Source: Clostridia bacterium (GTDB taxonomy: Bacteria > Bacillota > Clostridia > Christensenellales > UBA1242). Taken from it: DNA of 14,979 bases. The stretch covers positions 1-14,979 of the forward strand of contig JAFTJJ010000107.1 in the NCBI GenBank assembly GCA_017456465.1, given 5' to 3'. Below the pieces are notes generated by a model. It did no database searches. It saw only the letters and a program-made list of their open reading frames with translations, and was not told the origin of the DNA. Shown here piece by piece: positions 5,670-13,010 of the stretch. Numbering within the stretch: position 1 is the stretch's first letter; each line of letters opens with the position of its first letter. The position numbers were made by a program, and so were the translations under genes.

Positions 5670-7082
5670 ATGTCAGATAAGTTTTATATCACGACGCCAA
5701 TTTATTACCCAAGCAACAAACTCACTCTTGGAAACTGTTACACCACTGTGGTTTGTGATGCTATTGCGAGGTTCCACAAGATGATGGGCGACGATGTCTT
5801 CTTTTTGACAGGAACAGACGAGCATGGTCAAAAGATCGAAAAAAGAGCAAAGGAAGCCGGAAAGTTTGAAATGGAATTCCTTAATGAAATCATAGCAGAC
5901 ACAAAAGATCTTTGGAAAAATCTCAATATTGAATATGACAAGTTCATCAGAACAACCGATGCAGAGCACGAGGCAGCGGTTAAGAAAATTTTCAAAATTC
6001 TTTATGACAAAGGTGAAATTTACAAAGCACATTATCATGGAAAATATTGTACACCATGTGAATCATTCTGGACTGAAGAACAGCTTGTGGATGGAAAGTG
6101 TCCAGACTGTGGAAGAGATGTGTATGATGCAGACGAAGAGTGTTACAACTTCCGTTTGAGCAAATACACAGACAAAATTTTGGAGCTTTACAAAACCCAC
6201 CCAGAATTTTTGGAGCCCCAATCAAGAGTTTCTGAGATGGTCAACAACTTTCTCAAAAATGGACTTACTGATCTTTGCGTAACGAGAAAATCAGTTAAGT
6301 GGGGTGTTCCAGTTGAATGGGATCCAGAACACACAATTTATGTTTGGATTGACGCACTTTCAAACTACATCACAGCACTTGGAGCTTTCTCAGACAATGA
6401 TGAAAACTTCAAAAAATATTGGCCAGCAAATGTCCATGTGATTGGAAAGGAAATTGTCAGATTCCATGCAATCATTTGGCCAGCGATTTTGATGGCTCTC
6501 GAGCTTCCACTTCCAAAACAAGTTTATGGTCATGGTTGGATGCTCATTGGTGGCGGAAAGCTTTCGAAGAGTAAGGATGCCGGCAAAAAGGAAATTTTTG
6601 ATCCAAGAGTGTTGATTGAACGATATGGAAGTGATTCGGTTAGAAACTTCATTATTGGAAACATTCCTTTTGGTCAAGATGGTCCTTACAGTCAAGAGAT
6701 CTTTTTGAATTCATACAACACAAACCTTGCAAACAATGTTGGGAACTTGGTTTCAAGAACTGTTGGAATGATTCAAAAATATAATGGTGGAGTAATTGAC
6801 AACACTTCAGCTCTCGAGCCTGAAGACATTGCATTCAAGGAAAATGTGAGACAACTTAGGGATCTTTGCATCAAATACATGGTTGACATGAAGCCAACAC
6901 AAAGTTATAAAACAGCAATTTCAATTATTGAAGCTTGCAACGGTTACACAGACCAAGTCGCACCTTGGCGCTTGCAAAAGACGAAAACAAGAAAGCTAGA
7001 CTCAACACTTTCCTTTGGGTGCTTGCAGAGGCACAACTTGAAGCCTATACTCTTTTGCTTCCTTTCCTTCCAGACAAAGTGA
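5670..7082 (+). CDS. metG: methionine--tRNA ligase, C-terminus lost by a frameshift
   Basis: Methionyl-tRNA synthetase, which charges tRNA-Met and initiator tRNA-fMet; both tRNA genes lie later in this window. Seen: the Rossmann start YITTPIYYPSNKL, FFLTGTDEHGQKIEKRA (44-60), a four-Cys zinc knuckle (C127, C130, C144, C147), the WIDALSNY region, HVIGKEIVRFHAIIWPA (256-272) and KLSKS (297-301). Two oddities: the HIGH signature is TLGN (19-22), and the frame breaks after W433, where one base is missing (TGGCGCTT instead of the expected TGGGCGCTT). The remaining 37 codons are out of frame. The correct C-terminus continues in another frame to 7249; restored, the protein would be about 526 residues, without the C-terminal tRNA-binding domain of longer MetRS. 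Start: AAGGAGG nine bases before ATG. Either a sequencing error, a true pseudogene or a recoding site. Confidence 0.88.
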   Translation: MSDKFYITTPIYYPSNKLTLGNCYTTVVCDAIARFHKMMGDDVFFLTGTDEHGQKIEKRAKEAGKFEMEFLNEIIADTKDLWKNLNIEYDKFIRTTDAEHEAAVKKIFKILYDKGEIYKAHYHGKYCTPCESFWTEEQLVDGKCPDCGRDVYDADEECYNFRLSKYTDKILELYKTHPEFLEPQSRVSEMVNNFLKNGLTDLCVTRKSVKWGVPVEWDPEHTIYVWIDALSNYITALGAFSDNDENFKKYWPANVHVIGKEIVRFHAIIWPAILMALELPLPKQVYGHGWMLIGGGKLSKSKDAGKKEIFDPRVLIERYGSDSVRNFIIGNIPFGQDGPYSQEIFLNSYNTNLANNVGNLVSRTVGMIQKYNGGVIDNTSALEPEDIAFKENVRQLRDLCIKYMVDMKPTQSYKTAISIIEACNGYTDQVAPWRLQKTKTRKLDSTLSFGCLQRHNLKPILFCFLSFQTK

Positions 7083-7249
7083 AACTCACTTTTGATAAAT
7101 TCAACCTTAAAGTTCCAAAATTCTTTAGTGATTATGAGTTCTTTGGTCACCTTAAAACTGGTGATACTGTTGAAAAGGGTGAAAACGTTTACAACAGACT
7201 TGATGTGCAAAAAGAAATGGAAGAACTTTATGCAATTGCAAATTCATAA
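6971..7249 (+). pseudogene. metG: out-of-frame C-terminal part of metG
   Basis: This frame carries LAKDENKKARLNTFLWVL and then LLPFLPDKVKLTFDKF, the expected anticodon-binding helical end of MetRS, directly after the frame break at 6966-6970. It has no ribosome binding site or good start of its own; the only upstream start in this frame (TTG 6935) would translate metG in the wrong frame. Adding one G in the GG of TGG at 6967-6968 joins it to the upstream frame and reads APWALAKDEN, which fits the family. Confidence 0.8.
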
Positions 7250-7263
7250 GTAAATACAAAAAC

Positions 7264-7296
7264 AAAAAGTAGTGATTTACCTGTCACTACTTTTTT
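7264..7296. terminator. bidirectional terminator between metG and the yibQ-like gene
   Basis: AGTAGTGA (7268-7275) and TCACTACT (7284-7291) pair, flanked by an A-run on the left and a T-run on the right, so it works on both strands. The stop codon of the minus-strand gene (7277-7279) sits in the loop. Confidence 0.85.
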
Positions 7297-8152
7297 GATT
7301 GTTGTTGGATTTTTCAGCGCTGATATTTTGTGTTTTGAGTTTTTCATGAAGTCTACTTAATGTGACGAGTTCAACGCCTTGGTCTTCAGCGAATTGAATC
7401 ATGTCTTTGATGGCTTTTGCCGTGTTTTCACCACCGTGCGCGCCGACATGACCAATAATGATTGCGTGGCCTTTTTCTTTTGCTAAATCAATTCCGTTTT
7501 GAATGTGGGCTTTGACTCCAGCATAACTTTTGTCATGGTTTGGTTCCAAAAATTCATCACGGCCGAGGTACAGAATGTTTTCTTCGATTGATGCCTGCTC
7601 GCAAATGGTTTTTTCATGTGTTCTGCTGTCAAGGAAATAGAGGTTATGCTCTTTTGCGTAGCCAAGGATTGCTTTCATGAGCGTTTTGTTTTGACTGACT
7701 CCTGAACCAATGTGAATGTTGAAGCCCTTGGCTTTGGGAACTGCTTTAAGGCATGTCTCAAGTTTTTGAGTTGCCGCGCTTGGAATGTCGTTGTTTTTGA
7801 TGTAAACAGGACCATACCAATCAGAAGGCAGTGATACATGAGATTCCATTGGCATATGAAGTATAACTTCTTTCCCAGATTTGACGGCATTTTCCATGTC
7901 TTCGACAGTGTTTTCGAGGTTTGGCATGATGGCGCAAGTCAGTGGCGCTTCAATCATTAGCATGCTTTTAACTCCAGACCTGTCATAACCTCCAAAGTCA
8001 TCAATTACGATTGCAAGCATTGGTTTACTGTTTTCATGAGTTTCATTTTCTGCAAAAGCAATGCCTTGAGTGTGAATTCCAGATGGCACAATAAGAAGCC
8101 CCAAAATGAAGCATGTGCAAAATAAAAACAAAAACTTAAATTTCTTTTTCAT
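7277..8152 (-). CDS. divergent polysaccharide deacetylase (YibQ / DUF610 family), secreted
   Basis: 291 residues: a signal peptide (Lys-rich start, hydrophobic 6-23, likely cleavage after AFA near residue 34) followed by the divergent polysaccharide deacetylase domain (Pfam Polysacc_deac_2). Seen: AIVIDDFGG (47-55), the paired Asp of the family; PLTCAIMPNL; EVILHMPMES (95-104); FNIHIGSGVSQN (144-155); LYFLDSRTHEKT (171-182); RDEFLEPNHD (198-207); and IIIGHVGAHG (231-240). It probably acts outside the membrane on a cell-wall or exopolysaccharide; the substrate is unknown. No clear Shine-Dalgarno precedes ATG 8152, but the signal peptide starting there supports it. It converges on metG and diverges from recD2. 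Confidence 0.88.
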   Translation of the reverse strand: MKKKFKFLFLFCTCFILGLLIVPSGIHTQGIAFAENETHENSKPMLAIVIDDFGGYDRSGVKSMLMIEAPLTCAIMPNLENTVEDMENAVKSGKEVILHMPMESHVSLPSDWYGPVYIKNNDIPSAATQKLETCLKAVPKAKGFNIHIGSGVSQNKTLMKAILGYAKEHNLYFLDSRTHEKTICEQASIEENILYLGRDEFLEPNHDKSYAGVKAHIQNGIDLAKEKGHAIIIGHVGAHGGENTAKAIKDMIQFAEDQGVELVTLSRLHEKLKTQNISAEKSNNNQKSSDR

Positions 8153-8200
8153 GGTCTTAGTTTTTGCTGGGAATATTGGTTTTATGCACCAAAATTTAGT

Positions 8201-8229
8201 TTGACAAATTTAATACAAAGAGCCATAAT
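8201..8229 (+). promoter_or_regulatory. recD2 promoter placed for a leaderless mRNA
   Basis: TTGACA (8201-8206), 17 bases, CATAAT (8224-8229). The -10 ends six bases before the ATG at 8236, so the expected transcription start falls on or next to the start codon. No Shine-Dalgarno is seen in the intervening bases. Confidence 0.7.
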
Positions 8230-8235
8230 AATCTC

Positions 8236-10446
8236 ATGGAAATATTTGGAACAATTGAAGATATAATTTATAGAAACAGTGAAACTGGTTTCACAATCAT
8301 TGATCTTTCAGTAAATGATGAACTTGTGACAGCCACGGGGCTTTTCCCAGTGCTTGGTCCAGGGGAAAGTGTGAGACTTACTGGCAAATTTGAAATGAAT
8401 CCAAAGTATGGCAGACAGTTTTCAACTGAAGCAATTGAAGTGTCGCCACCAAACACAAGCTCAGAGATCATGAAGTATTTGGCAAGTGGACTTATTTCTG
8501 GAGTTGGACCAGTGACCGCAGCCAATATTGTTCTCAAATTCAAAGAAGAGACACTCAAGATTATTGAAACAGAGCCAATCAAACTTGCAAGTATCAAGGG
8601 GATCAGCCAGAGGAAAGCCATTGAAATTGGACAAGCGTTTGCAGACATCAAAAAGATGCAGGGTGCTGTTATGTTCTTGCAGAAATATGAAATTTCGATC
8701 AATCTTGCTGTGAGGATTTATGAACAATACAAAGAGCTTACAGAGTCGGTTCTCAAGCATAATCCTTACAGAATGGTTGAAGATATTTTTGGTATTGGTT
8801 TCAAAACAGCCGACAAAATTGCCAAAAAGATGGGGATAGAGGATGACAGTGAGTTCAGAATTCGTGCCGGTATTGTTTATGTGTTGAATCAGATTGCCGA
8901 AAGACAAGGAAGCACTGTTGGACTTTTGAAAGAAGTCAAAGCCTCAACGCTTTCAATTCTTGAACTTGATGAGAGCAGGGCTGATCTCGTTGACAGTGCC
9001 CTTGTGAGTCTCGAAATTGATGGGGCGATAAGGAAGTTTAATTATGGAGACACAGAAGGTGTGTGTCTTTCCAAGTTTTATACATATGAAAAAACTGTCG
9101 CAGACAAGATTAAACTTTTGCAAAAAAGTTTGTCGGAACTGCCTGTTGACTTGTCTCGAGAAATTAAGGACTACGAGTCTGCAAACAACATGGAACTCCA
9201 TGCATCTCAAAAAGCAGCAATTGAGTCTGCGGTCAAGGATGGCGTTGTGATCATTACTGGTGGCCCTGGAACTGGAAAGACGACAATCATTAAGGCTATT
9301 ATTAGACTTTTCAAAAGCAGGGCGCAAAAATGTTTGCTGCTTGCTCCAACTGGCAGAGCCTCAAAAAGACTTGAGGAACAAACAAAAGAACATGCAAGCA
9401 CAATCCACAGAGGACTGGAGGCAAACTTCAGGGGTGGATCGCATGGCTTCATGAGAAATGAAAACAACCCATTGGATGCGGATGTTGTCATTGTCGATGA
9501 GGTGTCAATGGTGGACAGTTTTCTTGCTTACAGCTTGCTTCGTGCAATCAGGCTTGGCACAAGACTTGTACTTGTCGGGGACAAAGACCAGCTTCCATCA
9601 GTTGGGGCGGGGAATGTGCTTGCGGACCTGATTGCTTCAGGAGAAGTCAAAGTTAACGAACTGTCTCGTATTTACAGACAAAGTGAAGACAGCATGATTA
9701 TTGAAAATGCGCACCTCATCAACAATCAAGAAATGCCAGATCTTGGCAAAAAATCGGATGACTTTTTCTATTCTTCTGGTGGGGATCCAAGAGAGGTGGC
9801 ATCTGCAATTGTTGATCTTGTGAGTCAACGCATTCCGAATTACACAAAGATGAAACCCGAAGACATTCAGGTCATTGCTCCGATGAAGTCGGGTGTTGCG
9901 GGAACTCTCAATTTGAATGTTTTGCTTCAAGCAAGACTCAATCCACCAATGGAGGGCAAGGATGAAATCAAAGTTCGAGAAATTATTTACCGCGTTGGTG
10001 ACAAAGTGATGCAAATTGCAAACAACTATGAACAAGAATGGGTCAAAGATGCCGGCGGAGAGGTTCAGAGTGGTTCTGGTGTGTTCAATGGTGACATGGG
10101 TTACATAACTGAAATCAACAAACATTCAGGACAAGTTACTGTTTTGTTTGAAGATGGACGAAAGGCGATTTATTCAGCAATGGAACTTGACGATTTGCTT
10201 CATGCTTATGCAATCACTGTTCACAAAAGTCAGGGTAGTGAATTTCCAATTGTTATCATTCCAATTTTGGGAGGAAATCCACTTCTTTACAACAAGAATC
10301 TTTTGTATACAGCTGTTACTCGTGCGAAAAAAATGGTGATGCTCATTGGTGGCAGAAACTATATTTACAGCATGGTTAAAAATGAATATAGCTTGATTCG
10401 CAACACGATGCTTAAGGAATTCATGATTTCATCTCTTCCATTCTAA
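8236..10446 (+). CDS. recD2: RecD2-type ATP-dependent DNA helicase
   Basis: 5'-3' superfamily 1B helicase of the RecD2 (RecD-like/TraA) type, the RecBCD-independent form found in Bacillota, involved in DNA repair and replication fork maintenance. 736 residues, the usual length. Order: N-terminal OB-like domain (1-75), helix-hairpin-helix repeats (LISGVGPVTAANI 86-98, IKGISQRKAI 120-129, FGIGFKTADKI 185-195), Walker A GGPGTGKT (342-349), Walker B DEVSMVD (421-427), VGDKDQLPSVGAG (447-459), and the C-terminal UvrD-like part with HAYAITVHKSQGSEF (656-670) and YTAVTRAKK (691-699). All motifs are intact. The gene starts directly at the predicted mRNA 5' end. yabP begins 46 bases downstream, so the sporulation and division genes may be co-transcribed. 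Confidence 0.95.
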   Translation: MEIFGTIEDIIYRNSETGFTIIDLSVNDELVTATGLFPVLGPGESVRLTGKFEMNPKYGRQFSTEAIEVSPPNTSSEIMKYLASGLISGVGPVTAANIVLKFKEETLKIIETEPIKLASIKGISQRKAIEIGQAFADIKKMQGAVMFLQKYEISINLAVRIYEQYKELTESVLKHNPYRMVEDIFGIGFKTADKIAKKMGIEDDSEFRIRAGIVYVLNQIAERQGSTVGLLKEVKASTLSILELDESRADLVDSALVSLEIDGAIRKFNYGDTEGVCLSKFYTYEKTVADKIKLLQKSLSELPVDLSREIKDYESANNMELHASQKAAIESAVKDGVVIITGGPGTGKTTIIKAIIRLFKSRAQKCLLLAPTGRASKRLEEQTKEHASTIHRGLEANFRGGSHGFMRNENNPLDADVVIVDEVSMVDSFLAYSLLRAIRLGTRLVLVGDKDQLPSVGAGNVLADLIASGEVKVNELSRIYRQSEDSMIIENAHLINNQEMPDLGKKSDDFFYSSGGDPREVASAIVDLVSQRIPNYTKMKPEDIQVIAPMKSGVAGTLNLNVLLQARLNPPMEGKDEIKVREIIYRVGDKVMQIANNYEQEWVKDAGGEVQSGSGVFNGDMGYITEINKHSGQVTVLFEDGRKAIYSAMELDDLLHAYAITVHKSQGSEFPIVIIPILGGNPLLYNKNLLYTAVTRAKKMVMLIGGRNYIYSMVKNEYSLIRNTMLKEFMISSLPF

Positions 10447-10492
10447 GCATAATTTAAATTTTCCATAATATACTCATATAAAGGAGAAAATT

Positions 10493-10771
10493 ATGGAAAA
10501 AGAAAGAACAATTAGGGAATCGAATCATATTCTCACACTCGACAACAACAAAAAAGCGATCATAACTGGAGTGGTGGAGGTTATGAGCAGCACAGACAAA
10601 GCAGTGGTTGCACGCACTGACACTGTGACTTTTCAAATTTCTGGAGGCAACTTGAGAGTTTCAAAACTTGTTCCAGAAGAAAAATTGTGTCAGGTTGATG
10701 GTGACATTTGCAAACTCGAATATAACAAATCAAATCATGGAAAAAACTTTTTCAAAAGGATTTTTAAATAA
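10493..10771 (+). CDS. yabP: sporulation protein YabP
   Basis: 92 residues matching the YabP/YqfC family: HILTLDNNKKAIITGVVEV (residues 10-28), then ARTDTVTFQISGGNLRVSKL, then a C-terminal half ending in acidic-basic text. In B. subtilis yabP is expressed in the mother cell under sigma-E, and with yabQ it belongs to the spore cortex and coat assembly genes. The identification rests on both the sequence and the order yabP-yabQ-divIC. Start: AAGGAG nine bases before ATG 10493. The stop is three bases before yabQ. Confidence 0.88.
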   Translation: MEKERTIRESNHILTLDNNKKAIITGVVEVMSSTDKAVVARTDTVTFQISGGNLRVSKLVPEEKLCQVDGDICKLEYNKSNHGKNFFKRIFK

Positions 10772-10774
10772 TTA

Positions 10775-11128
10775 ATGCTTGAGTTCGTTGTTTTCTTGAA
10801 CTGCATTTGCATTGGCGTTTTGACTGCAGCGGCGTCGGGACTTTCTGTTTTAATCAAAAAAACGTTCAAAAACAATTTGCTGATTGATGTTGCTCTTGAT
10901 TTTGGGATTTATCTTTTTGGAGCTCTGGGTGTGTTTGCACTTTCCTTCAAAATGTATAATGGGGGTTTTGCAGTTTTTGAGATTTTGGGATTTTTGATTG
11001 GAATTGTCATCGCAAAAAATACATGTGGAAATTTATTTGCTAAATTTTTTGACATGTTATATAATAGCATTACAAAACTAACAGGAAAGTTGTCTCAAAC
11101 AAAACTGGGCAAAAAACTTTTCAAGTGA
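10775..11128 (+). CDS. yabQ: spore cortex biosynthesis protein YabQ-like
   Basis: 117 residues, a membrane protein with about three hydrophobic segments (roughly 3-26, 37-58 and 66-85), then a basic tail rich in Lys (KLTGKLSQTKLGKKLFK). It is assigned to YabQ from topology, length and its place between yabP and divIC; sequence likeness alone is modest. In B. subtilis YabQ localises to the forespore membranes and is needed for cortex formation. It starts three bases after the yabP stop with no good Shine-Dalgarno nearby (AAGG is 15 bases away), so translation is probably coupled to yabP. Confidence 0.75.
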   Translation: MLEFVVFLNCICIGVLTAAASGLSVLIKKTFKNNLLIDVALDFGIYLFGALGVFALSFKMYNGGFAVFEILGFLIGIVIAKNTCGNLFAKFFDMLYNSITKLTGKLSQTKLGKKLFK

Positions 11129-11142
11129 GGAGGGTGTGTGTT

Positions 11143-11424
11143 ATGTCTCCATACATGGTCAAACGTATTGTTGGTGCAGTGACAGTTGTTGCAACAATTG
11201 TTCTTGTTTTTATGGTTGCGATGGTTATTGGCCAAAGTATTGAACTTAACAGACTCAACAATCAGTCAAAATTGTTGGATGCAAAAATCGAGAAACTGAT
11301 TGCAACAAAAACCGAACTCACTGATGGCATTGAATACAGAGCATCTGACACATTCATCGAAGAACAGGCAAGAGAAAACCTTGGGATGATCAAAGATGGC
11401 GAAGTGATTTATATTTTTGGGTAA
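11143..11424 (+). CDS. divIC: septum formation initiator DivIC / FtsB family
   Basis: 93-residue bitopic division protein: a short cytoplasmic start, one transmembrane helix (about 9-30), then an extracellular coiled coil (ELNRLNNQSKLLDAKIEKL) and the family ending EQARENLGMIKDGEVIYIF, where ARENLGMIKDGE is the signature. It links FtsL and DivIB/FtsQ in the divisome at the septum. Start: ATG 11143, preceded by GAGGAGGG (11127-11134); an earlier in-frame GTG at 11125 overlaps the yabQ stop and would place the binding site inside the gene. The order yabP-yabQ-divIC matches B. subtilis. Confidence 0.9.
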   Translation: MSPYMVKRIVGAVTVVATIVLVFMVAMVIGQSIELNRLNNQSKLLDAKIEKLIATKTELTDGIEYRASDTFIEEQARENLGMIKDGEVIYIFG

Positions 11425-11436
11425 TGTAAAAAAACA

Positions 11437-11468
11437 AAAAAAGGAAGAGTATTATCTCTTCCTTTTTA
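11437..11468. terminator. bidirectional terminator after divIC
   Basis: AAGGAAGAG (11441-11449) and CTCTTCCTT (11456-11464) pair around a 6-base loop, with A-rich and T-rich flanks. It serves divIC on the plus strand and the XRE gene on the minus strand. Confidence 0.87.
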
Positions 11469-11481
11469 TATTATGAATAAA

Positions 11482-11727
11482 TTATTCTAACTCTAAGTTT
11501 TCTGCTAAAAATGATTCGTGGTCGAGAAATTCGCTTGGTGTCATTCCTAATCCGTCAGCAATCATAATAATTGTTTTGAGAGTTATTCCCTTTGTTCGAT
11601 GTTGCATGATGCTTTTAATTGTGGGAAATGGAACACCACTTAATTGTGAAAGCTTGTACTGTGTTAAATTTCTTTCTCCCATAAATTTGCATAGTCTTTC
11701 AATGACTACATCATTTATAGATTTCAT
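11482..11727 (-). CDS. small XRE-family HTH regulator
   Basis: 81 residues, nearly all a Cro/C1-type helix-turn-helix: ERLCKFMGERNLTQYKLSQLSGVPFPTIKSIMQHRTKGITLKTIIMIADGLGMTPSEFLD, with QYKLSQLSGVPFPTIKSIMQ as the HTH and an acidic tail. It is a DNA-binding repressor or activator with no effector domain. Start: ATG 11727, with AAGGGG six bases upstream; the in-frame TTG at 11742 would leave that site inside the gene. It is divergent from the two membrane-protein genes at 11870-12856, with GGATGAT repeats between them, so it probably controls them and itself. Confidence 0.88.
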   Translation of the reverse strand: MKSINDVVIERLCKFMGERNLTQYKLSQLSGVPFPTIKSIMQHRTKGITLKTIIMIADGLGMTPSEFLDHESFLAENLELE

Positions 11728-11786
11728 AAAAATCCCCTTCAATTAATCTCTTAATTAAAGTTTACCCCATGTTTGATGAAAAAATA

Positions 11787-11854
11787 GGATGATAAATTAT
11801 TCTTTTGGTTGACACATCATCCCAAAATATATATAATAGGATTATGTATCATCT
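11787..11854. promoter_or_regulatory. GGATGAT repeat cluster, candidate operator
   Basis: GGATGAT (11787-11793, plus), its complement ATCATCC (11816-11822) and a third, near-copy ATCATCT (11848-11854, minus) flank or enter the promoter at 11809-11837. The first and third extend further (GATGATAAAT and GATGATACAT). They lie between the divergent XRE gene and its likely targets. Confidence 0.45.
11809..11837 (+). promoter_or_regulatory. perfect-consensus promoter for the two membrane-protein genes
   Basis: TTGACA (11809-11814), 17 bases, TATAAT (11832-11837): both boxes and the spacing are exactly consensus. Such promoters are usually held down by a repressor, here probably the divergent XRE protein. 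Confidence 0.85.
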
Positions 11855-11869
11855 TACAGAGGGAAAGAT

Positions 11870-12250
11870 ATGGAAGAAATAAAACTCACAAATGATTCTA
11901 ATAACAATTCGGGTGTTGGTAATCACAAGGGGATTTGGATTGGCATAATTGGCGTTGTGGTGTTGTTGATAATCGTGATATCAATAGCATGTGCGGTGCC
12001 AGGGGATGGTGGAGCCTCTAGTTCAACCTATTTAACTTATAGTAATTATACAAAAATTCAAAATGGCATGTCTTATTCTCAAGTGGTTGATATTTTAGGT
12101 GATGATCCAGGAGTGTTGGACTCTTCGTCAAGTTATGGTGGTTACACATTGTCTTATTATACTTGGAGTAACAACTCAGGGTCGAAATGTATCGTTGTAG
12201 GATTTGAAAATGGGAAAGTATGTGCCAAATCTCAGTATGGACTAAAGTAG
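11870..12250 (+). CDS. membrane-anchored DUF3862 (BLIP-like) domain protein
   Basis: 126 residues: a polar N-terminus of about 20 residues, one transmembrane helix (about 22-43), a Gly/Ser linker and a C-terminal domain, probably extracellular (52-126). The domain has the features of DUF3862 / beta-lactamase-inhibitor-like repeats: YTKIQNGMSYSQVVDILGD, then YYTWSNNSGSKCIVVGFENG, and the ending KSQYGLK. Such domains bind other proteins or sense the envelope; no partner is known here. Start: GAGGGA about eight bases before ATG. It is followed after 12 bases by the gene at 12263 and is probably controlled by the divergent XRE regulator. Confidence 0.78.
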   Translation: MEEIKLTNDSNNNSGVGNHKGIWIGIIGVVVLLIIVISIACAVPGDGGASSSTYLTYSNYTKIQNGMSYSQVVDILGDDPGVLDSSSSYGGYTLSYYTWSNNSGSKCIVVGFENGKVCAKSQYGLK

Positions 12251-12262
12251 GAGGGGAGAACA

Positions 12263-12856
12263 ATGTTGGTAACATTTTGGCTTGTATTTTTTGTGGTTTT
12301 TTTTGGAATATTAATCATTGGTTTTGCAATTCACCAGTCCAATGTTTCTGGTGCGCGAAATAAGCAATTAGAAATTAATTTAAAAGCAAATAATACATTA
12401 AAAATTTCGAAATTTAATGAAACAAAGAGATTTTATATTAATGATTATGCAACGCATAATCAATCCAATGATTGTAAAAAATTTGTTGCGGTTGATAATG
12501 AGAACAAACAAATTTGTTTGATTGATTATGAAAAAGGCAGTCTGATTATCATAAGTTTTAGTGAGATATTAAATTACGAGATATACGAAAATGGAAGTAA
12601 TGCCACAACAGGAGGAAATCTTGGTGGACTTTGGTCTGGAATTTTTGCAGCTGAAACTGAGGGGATGTGTAAGGAATTGAAACTCATTATACGATTAAAA
12701 AAATATGATATTTCGCATATATCATACGATATAATATCGAACACAAGTATGAATATGGGAATAAATAAATCAACACAACCATATCGAGCATGTATTTCCA
12801 CTCTTCAGGAATTTGTTTCTTTTCTTGAAGTAATCAAAAGTGAAAATAAAGAATAA
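12263..12856 (+). CDS. unknown membrane protein with a possible PH-like domain
   Basis: 197 residues that I do not recognise with confidence. An N-terminal transmembrane helix (about 4-25) is followed by a region with the pattern FVAVDNENKQICLIDYEKG, then IIISFSEILNYEIYENG. This is like bacterial PH-like domains that read 'value, short turn, strand, SFSEI, strand with acidic turn'. A glycine-rich loop (TTGGNLGGLWSGIF, about 115-128) and a strand LKLIIRLKKYDI come next, then a C-terminal helix with LQEFVSFLEVIK. Start: AGGAGGGGAG precedes ATG 12263 at ideal spacing. Second gene of the unit begun at 11870. Codon use is very A/T-rich, which together with its XRE neighbour suggests accessory DNA. 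Confidence 0.7.
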   Translation: MLVTFWLVFFVVFFGILIIGFAIHQSNVSGARNKQLEINLKANNTLKISKFNETKRFYINDYATHNQSNDCKKFVAVDNENKQICLIDYEKGSLIIISFSEILNYEIYENGSNATTGGNLGGLWSGIFAAETEGMCKELKLIIRLKKYDISHISYDIISNTSMNMGINKSTQPYRACISTLQEFVSFLEVIKSENKE

Positions 12857-12878
12857 TTTGATTTATTATATCAATATG

Positions 12879-12914
12879 AAAAAAAACACATGGAGATATT
12901 TCTATGTGTTTTTT
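12879..12914 (+). terminator. terminator after the membrane-protein pair
   Basis: AAAAAACACAT (12881-12891) and ATGTGTTTTTT (12904-12914) pair around a 12-base loop, partly paired itself, and end in a T-run. The 190 bases between this hairpin and tRNA-fMet hold no gene; they contain the next three features. Confidence 0.82.
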
Positions 12915-12951
12915 CATACTAGAAGTTTGAACAAATTTGCAATTATTTTAA

Positions 12952-12971
12952 GTGTTAAAAAGTGTCAAATT
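12952..12971. repeat. GTGTCA tandem motif, copy 2
   Basis: GTGTTA and GTGTCA 10 bases apart, followed by AATT. It differs from the copy at 461-481 by one substitution and one missing A, and lies on the same strand relative to the nearby tRNA. No transposase is present here. Confidence 0.5.
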
Positions 12972-13010
12972 GAAAAATGGGTCACACGCCTCAAAGTCCG
13001 ATAAAATTTA

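Noticed and set aside
3838..10125. Many open frames of 60-160 codons opposite or overlapping the enzyme genes
   Set aside because: Shadows of the real genes: no ribosome binding sites, no recognisable domains, and low-complexity composition.
10470..10492. Sigma-E -10 element (TCATATAAA) for yabP
   Set aside because: It overlaps the ribosome binding site, leaving no room for a leader, and no -35 is seen.
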